A program made the translations under genes and the position numbers. A DNA stretch of 64,000 bases from Massilia mucilaginosa. GTDB lineage: Bacteria; Pseudomonadota; Gammaproteobacteria; Burkholderiales; Burkholderiaceae_D. The DNA lies in the NCBI RefSeq assembly GCF_011682145.1, contig NZ_WHJH01000004.1, forward strand, positions 219,976 through 283,975, given 5' to 3'. Positions 61,288 to 64,000 of this stretch are shown piece after piece; position 1 is the first letter of the stretch; each line of letters opens with the position of its first letter. Below the pieces are notes generated by a model, which made no database searches, was not told the DNA's origin, and saw nothing but the letters and a program-made list of their open reading frames with translations.

Positions 61288-61505
61288 ACCCACTTCCCGA
61301 AACTGGCTTTTTGAAGCTGTCTCAAATCCTTGGCAACCCGAAGGCGACGCCACCTGTGCCGCCTATTATTCCCGTCTGCAAGGCGACTTGGTTCGCCGGT
61401 CAAAAAGGTCCGAACCCACGATTTCCTATGCCCGTCCGTATCGGTGGCGGACGCGGCTCGTTCTATCGAGTCGAGGAAATTCGCGCCATCCTGAAATCCG
61501 CGTAA
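61284..61505 (+). CDS. AlpA-family phage transcriptional regulator
   Basis: The 73-aa MerR-like winged-helix protein contains GFLKLSQILGNPKATPPVPPIIPVCKATWFAGQKGPNPRFPMPVRIGGGRGSFYRVEEIRAIL, the AlpA pattern: IPVSKxTWW(A)G and an R-(x)-EEIRA end. AlpA proteins activate integrase or excision genes in P4-like elements. AGGAG precedes the ATG. It heads a run of closely spaced genes to the window end. Confidence 0.85.
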   Translation: MNPLPETGFLKLSQILGNPKATPPVPPIIPVCKATWFAGQKGPNPRFPMPVRIGGGRGSFYRVEEIRAILKSA

Positions 61506-61515
61506 GGAGCTACCC

Positions 61516-62292
61516 ATGAACATCACTACAGCCGCCGGCTTCCAGCCGGCAGCGCGGACTCTGCACGCCTCCGCTCTGCAAATTAACGGTATTGCTCTGG
61601 CTCCGGTCGAGCATCACGGCCAACGCGTAATGAGCTTGGCAATGATCGACCAGGTACACCAGCGCCCTGACGGAACAGCGGGTCGGAACTTTCGCGAGAA
61701 CCGTAGTCGCCTTATCGCCGGCGAGGATTTCTTCGAGATTGACCAGCCCGACGAAATTCGTCGGCTTGGTTTTTCACGTCCGCAGGGTGGAGTGCCTGCA
61801 ATGGTTCTTCTCCTCACCGAAACCGGTTACAGCATGTTGGTGAAGTCATTCACCGACGATCTCGCATGGGATGTACAGCGCCAACTAGTGAAGTCCTACT
61901 TCGCCAAGCCGGCAACCTTGGCTGACCCAATGGCCAGCCTGTCGCCAGAACACCGCGCGCTGGTGGCGCTGCTTTTCGAAAGTTCGGCCATCAAAGCGCA
62001 GCAGGCCGCGCACGCTGCTGAACTCGCGGCCCAGGCCGAGAGCATCAAGCGCATCGAGGCTAACCAGATCGCCGCAGTCGCAAGCGTGCAGTCGTTCACA
62101 GCGCTCGGCTATTCCCTTTTTAGGGACTTGGGCCTCAGCAAAATCGAGCTGGGCAAGCTTGGCCGGAAAGCGACGGCCCTCAGCAAGGCGCGCGGCATCA
62201 CCGTCGACCAAGTCGGCGACGGACGGTATGGCCGTGTCGGCTCGTATCACATCAGCGTGCTCGACGATGCATTGATAGCTATTTCGAACTGA
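61516..62292 (+). CDS. ORF6N-domain phage regulatory protein
   Basis: This 258-aa protein has an ORF6N domain (~20-130: INGIALAPVEHHGQRVMSLAMIDQVHQRPDGTAGRNFRENRSRLIAGEDFFEI, VLLLTETGYSMLVKSFTDDLAWDVQRQLVKSYF). A coiled-coil Ala/Glu/Ile segment follows (~150-195), then a C-terminal KilA-C-like domain with GITVDQVGDGRYGRVGSYHISVLDDAL. Such proteins act as DNA-binding antirepressors or phage regulators. It follows alpA by 10 bp with AAGGAGC as Shine-Dalgarno. Confidence 0.87.
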   Translation: MNITTAAGFQPAARTLHASALQINGIALAPVEHHGQRVMSLAMIDQVHQRPDGTAGRNFRENRSRLIAGEDFFEIDQPDEIRRLGFSRPQGGVPAMVLLLTETGYSMLVKSFTDDLAWDVQRQLVKSYFAKPATLADPMASLSPEHRALVALLFESSAIKAQQAAHAAELAAQAESIKRIEANQIAAVASVQSFTALGYSLFRDLGLSKIELGKLGRKATALSKARGITVDQVGDGRYGRVGSYHISVLDDALIAISN

Positions 62293-62303
62293 GGGGGTAG
62301 ACG

Positions 62304-62663
62304 ATGAATCTCCAGCAACTTTTGCAAACGAAGTTCGAACAGCGCATCTACGGCTCGCTCAAGGTTGGCGACCTGTGTATTTGGCAGAACCTCACCGGCG
62401 ACGACGCGCACCTCAACGGCACCGAGACGACGATTCTCCAGATCAACGAGACCGTGATGGTACGCGCACCTTACCTGACCGACACGTGCCTCCATGGCAT
62501 GCGCTGCTGCGGCGAGCCCCACGAGTTGCGCAAAAAGGCGCTGCCGGCGCGCGAGGTCGACACCTTGGTCGCCTGGGCGGAGTGTCCCTGGCAGCCGGGT
62601 GATCTGACAGTATCGGTCGGCGTTGCCGCGCCCATCAAAAACACGGAGAGCAGCCATGCATAA
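62304..62663 (+). CDS. Phage hypothetical protein
   Basis: The 119-aa protein contains FEQRIYGSLKVGDLCIWQNLTGDDAHLNGTETTILQINETVMVRAPYLTD and a Cys-rich centre with DTCLHGMRCCGEPHELRKKALP. It looks like a small beta domain. Function unknown. It overlaps the next gene by 8 bp. Confidence 0.6.
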   Translation: MNLQQLLQTKFEQRIYGSLKVGDLCIWQNLTGDDAHLNGTETTILQINETVMVRAPYLTDTCLHGMRCCGEPHELRKKALPAREVDTLVAWAECPWQPGDLTVSVGVAAPIKNTESSHA

Positions 62664-62958
62664 GGAAATGAGAGTGGTCCTGGACATTTGCGCAGCCTCG
62701 CGCGCAGCCGGCCTGGTGGCGCGTCCCGACATCGCAAAGTGCCATGGATCGGTTGGTGACCTTACGACCAAGTGCATCAGTTGCGTGCGCATCCTGGCGC
62801 CGGAGGGGGGAGGGCAGCAGTATGCCGAGCCCACGATCACAGGTGACGTATGCAGCCAGTACGCCAGCCTGGAACGCTACGGCCACCTGTTTGTGGCTGT
62901 GGCAGCGCCATTGCCGGCAGAATCGCCTGAGCCGCTGAGCGAGGTGCACGGTGGCTAG
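62656..62958 (+). CDS. Phage hypothetical protein
   Basis: The 100-aa protein starts MHKEMRVVLDICAASRAAGLVARPDIAKCHGSVGDLTTKCISCVRILAPEGGG. It has four cysteines (DICA, KCHG, KCISC) that may bind zinc. ACGGAGAGC is the Shine-Dalgarno for the ATG at 62656; a longer frame from 62623 lies before it. Overlaps both neighbours. Confidence 0.58.
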   Translation: MHKEMRVVLDICAASRAAGLVARPDIAKCHGSVGDLTTKCISCVRILAPEGGGQQYAEPTITGDVCSQYASLERYGHLFVAVAAPLPAESPEPLSEVHGG

Positions 62959-63841
62959 AGCGCGCAACATCAAGCCTGGCTTCTTCACGAACGACGAGCT
63001 GGTCGAGCTGCCGTTCGAGGTACGCCTGCTGTTCATCGGTCTGTGGACGATCGCCGATCGTGAAGGCCGCATGGTCGACCGTCCACGGAAAATCAAGATG
63101 GAGATTTTTCCAGCTGATGATGTCGACTGCGACAAGGCCCTGGCACTCTTGGCTGACAGCGGATTTATCACGCGGTATCAGGTCCGCGAGCATAAGGTCA
63201 TCGAGATCCTAAATTTCTGCAAGCATCAGGCCCCGCACTCCACGGAGAAAGACAGTGTATTGCCAGATGCCGTCGGTTATTTCACTGTGAACGAACGCAG
63301 TAAGAACGGTGGGGTAACGGGGATTTTCCATAAGGCGCGGACACTTTCGGAGGTTGATAACAGTGCCTTAACGTTGGATAACGTTAGTCCACCGTTAGAG
63401 CAAGTTATCCCTCAGTCCCATAACGCCCTGATTCCTGAATGTGGAATCCTGATTCCTGAATCCTTTAGAACTTCAACTGCATCGTCGACAAGCGACGACG
63501 TTCGGCAATGCCCGACCGCAGAACTCGTCGAGCTGTACCACGAACTCTTGCCGAGCAACCCTCGGGCAAAGGTCGTCAATACGGCGAGGAAGAGCGCTAT
63601 CCGGTCGCGCTGGACGGAGGCGTCGAAGCTGCGCTGCGAGCCGTTCGGCTATGCGACCAGGGCGGAGGGACTGGCAGCGTGGCGTGAGTTCTTCGAAATC
63701 TGCGCCACGTCCCGGTTCCTGACGGGACTGTCACCGCCGACGCCTGGCAAGCCGGCGTTCGTTGCCGACATCGATTTCCTTTTCTCCGCCAGCGGCTTTG
63801 CGAAGACGCTTGAAAACAAATACCACAGGGATGCACCATGA
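62951..63841 (+). CDS. Phage replication-initiator-like protein
   Basis: The 296-aa protein has an N-terminal helical DNA-binding part (MARARNIKPGFFTNDELVELPFEVRLLFIGLWTIADREGRMVDRPRKIKMEIFPADDVD...ITRYQVREHKVIEILNFCKHQ). This is the shared start of many prophage replication or O-like proteins. A low-complexity linker with LIPECGILIPES repeats follows, then a C-terminal domain (AELVELYHELLPSNPRAKVVNTARKSAIRSRW...WREFFEICATSRFLTG) as found in phage replication initiators. The start is GTG, overlapping the previous gene by 8 bp. Confidence 0.8.
   Translation: MARARNIKPGFFTNDELVELPFEVRLLFIGLWTIADREGRMVDRPRKIKMEIFPADDVDCDKALALLADSGFITRYQVREHKVIEILNFCKHQAPHSTEKDSVLPDAVGYFTVNERSKNGGVTGIFHKARTLSEVDNSALTLDNVSPPLEQVIPQSHNALIPECGILIPESFRTSTASSTSDDVRQCPTAELVELYHELLPSNPRAKVVNTARKSAIRSRWTEASKLRCEPFGYATRAEGLAAWREFFEICATSRFLTGLSPPTPGKPAFVADIDFLFSASGFAKTLENKYHRDAP
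63427..63461 (+). repeat. Direct repeat CCTGATTCCTGAAT in the replication gene
   Basis: Two 14-bp copies (63427 and 63448) lie 21 bp apart, in frame, encoding the LIPE-repeat linker. Just upstream (63340-63425) TAACG and its complement CGTTA recur at least six times. The clustering inside the initiator gene recalls lambda-type origins within gene O. Confidence 0.5.
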
Positions 63842-63888
63842 CCGACCAGCACGAAGACCACACCGTATCGATCGTAAGCGCTCCATAA
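63838..63888 (+). CDS. Possible 16-aa leader or remnant ORF
   Basis: An ATG overlaps the initiator stop (ATGA) and reads MTDQHEDHTVSIVSAP before a TAA. Too short to judge. It may be a translated relic of a frameshifted gene or a small coupling peptide. Confidence 0.25.
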   Translation: MTDQHEDHTVSIVSAP

Positions 63889-63955
63889 ACCCCAGACTTG
63901 CTGGCTAATCCGAATTTCCGCATTCTTGCTACTTCGATTTGATACCGGAGCAAGC

Positions 63956-64000
63956 ATGGAAAACACGACCGTTTTTTGGGAGAAGCACGTTGCCGCGATT
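63956..64000 (+). CDS. Start of a partial phage gene
   Basis: The ATG at 63956 is preceded by CCGGAGC and reads MENTTVFWEKHVAAI before the window ends. Too little is visible for an assignment. Confidence 0.45.
   Translation, partial: MENTTVFWEKHVAAI

Larger units (their letters stand above)
54993..64000. mobile_element. Prophage or tRNA-integrated island (left part; continues beyond the window)
   Basis: Everything after the tRNA-Pro is phage-like: an excisionase-like protein, small ribbon-helix-helix proteins around palindromic operators, a block of ATGA-overlapped unknown genes, AlpA, ORF6N, and a replication-initiator-like gene. Base composition is clearly less GC-rich than before the tRNA, most of all at 59700-61250. 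No integrase, terminase, capsid or tail gene is in the window, so the element's class (prophage, satellite, or integrative element) cannot be decided. The left attachment site is most likely the tRNA 3' end. Confidence 0.8.

Noticed and set aside
54993..64000. Search for an integrase, terminase or capsid gene
   Set aside because: No frame in this part has tyrosine- or serine-recombinase, terminase or capsid motifs, so none is annotated.

Overview
The window is high-GC chromosomal DNA of a betaproteobacterium, most likely Oxalobacteraceae (Massilia/Duganella/Janthinobacterium type). The basis is the rpsF-priB-rpsR-rplI-dnaB order, the GspE-like orphan ATPase, TctD/TctE-type signalling with a Porin_4 porin, DUF2145, and the many hybrid kinases. 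This is placement by gene content and family resemblance; no search was run. The last 9 kb, downstream of a tRNA-Pro(GGG), is AT-richer and phage-like, and reads as one end of a prophage or tRNA-integrated island that runs off the window.

Layout. 1-1958: end of a Sel1-repeat gene, a 163-bp MITE-like repeat, lexA with two tandem SOS boxes, and a DUF29 gene. 1994-6966: ribosomal protein and primosome operon, replicative helicase dnaB, and a DUF47/PiT phosphate transport pair. 6986-10848: orphan GspE/PilB-type ATPase, an unknown gene, a second long-hairpin repeat, an antibiotic-biosynthesis-monooxygenase-like protein and a metallo-beta-lactamase-fold hydrolase. 11092-21715, all on the + strand: GAF/HD-GYP phosphodiesterase, CHASE2 adenylate/guanylate cyclase, two-partner-secretion transporter TpsB, its giant substrate TpsA with 25 tandem 19-residue two-cysteine repeats, and a FecR-domain periplasmic protein. 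21712-24158 (- strand): lipase, parvulin foldase and Lif-like chaperone in one operon, divergent from an AraC regulator.

25433-36496: an AAA/TPR/GAF regulator, a PIN-PhoH ATPase, a peroxiredoxin, a Mth938-like protein, alanine aminotransferase and homoserine dehydrogenase (threonine synthase does not follow), and an unknown exported protein. 36611-45071: a TctDE-like two-component pair divergent from a porin, a TctC/Bug receptor and a complete Fe(III)-type ABC importer; this looks like a nutrient-sensing and uptake module. 45078-54676: second copy of the 163-bp repeat, DUF2145 and a small exported protein, an XRE regulator, an LplT-like/PlsC fusion, and three signalling proteins (hybrid histidine kinase, kinase-receiver protein, two-domain KaiC-like ATPase).

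54916-64000: tRNA-Pro(GGG), then the integrated element. It holds a histidine kinase, a two-domain excisionase-like protein, two small ribbon-helix-helix proteins facing each other across three palindromic operators, a run of overlapping unknown phage genes, an AT-rich cargo gene with HAD-like motifs, AlpA, an ORF6N antirepressor-type protein and a replication-initiator-like gene. No integrase is visible in the window.

The most interesting system is 11092-21715. Two nucleotide-signalling enzymes are translationally coupled just upstream of a TPS system whose exoprotein carries about 50 cysteines, followed by an overlapping FecR-domain protein. The second is the dispersed 163-bp hairpin repeat, one end of which supplies the TAA stop codon of the adjoining gene at both of its sites.
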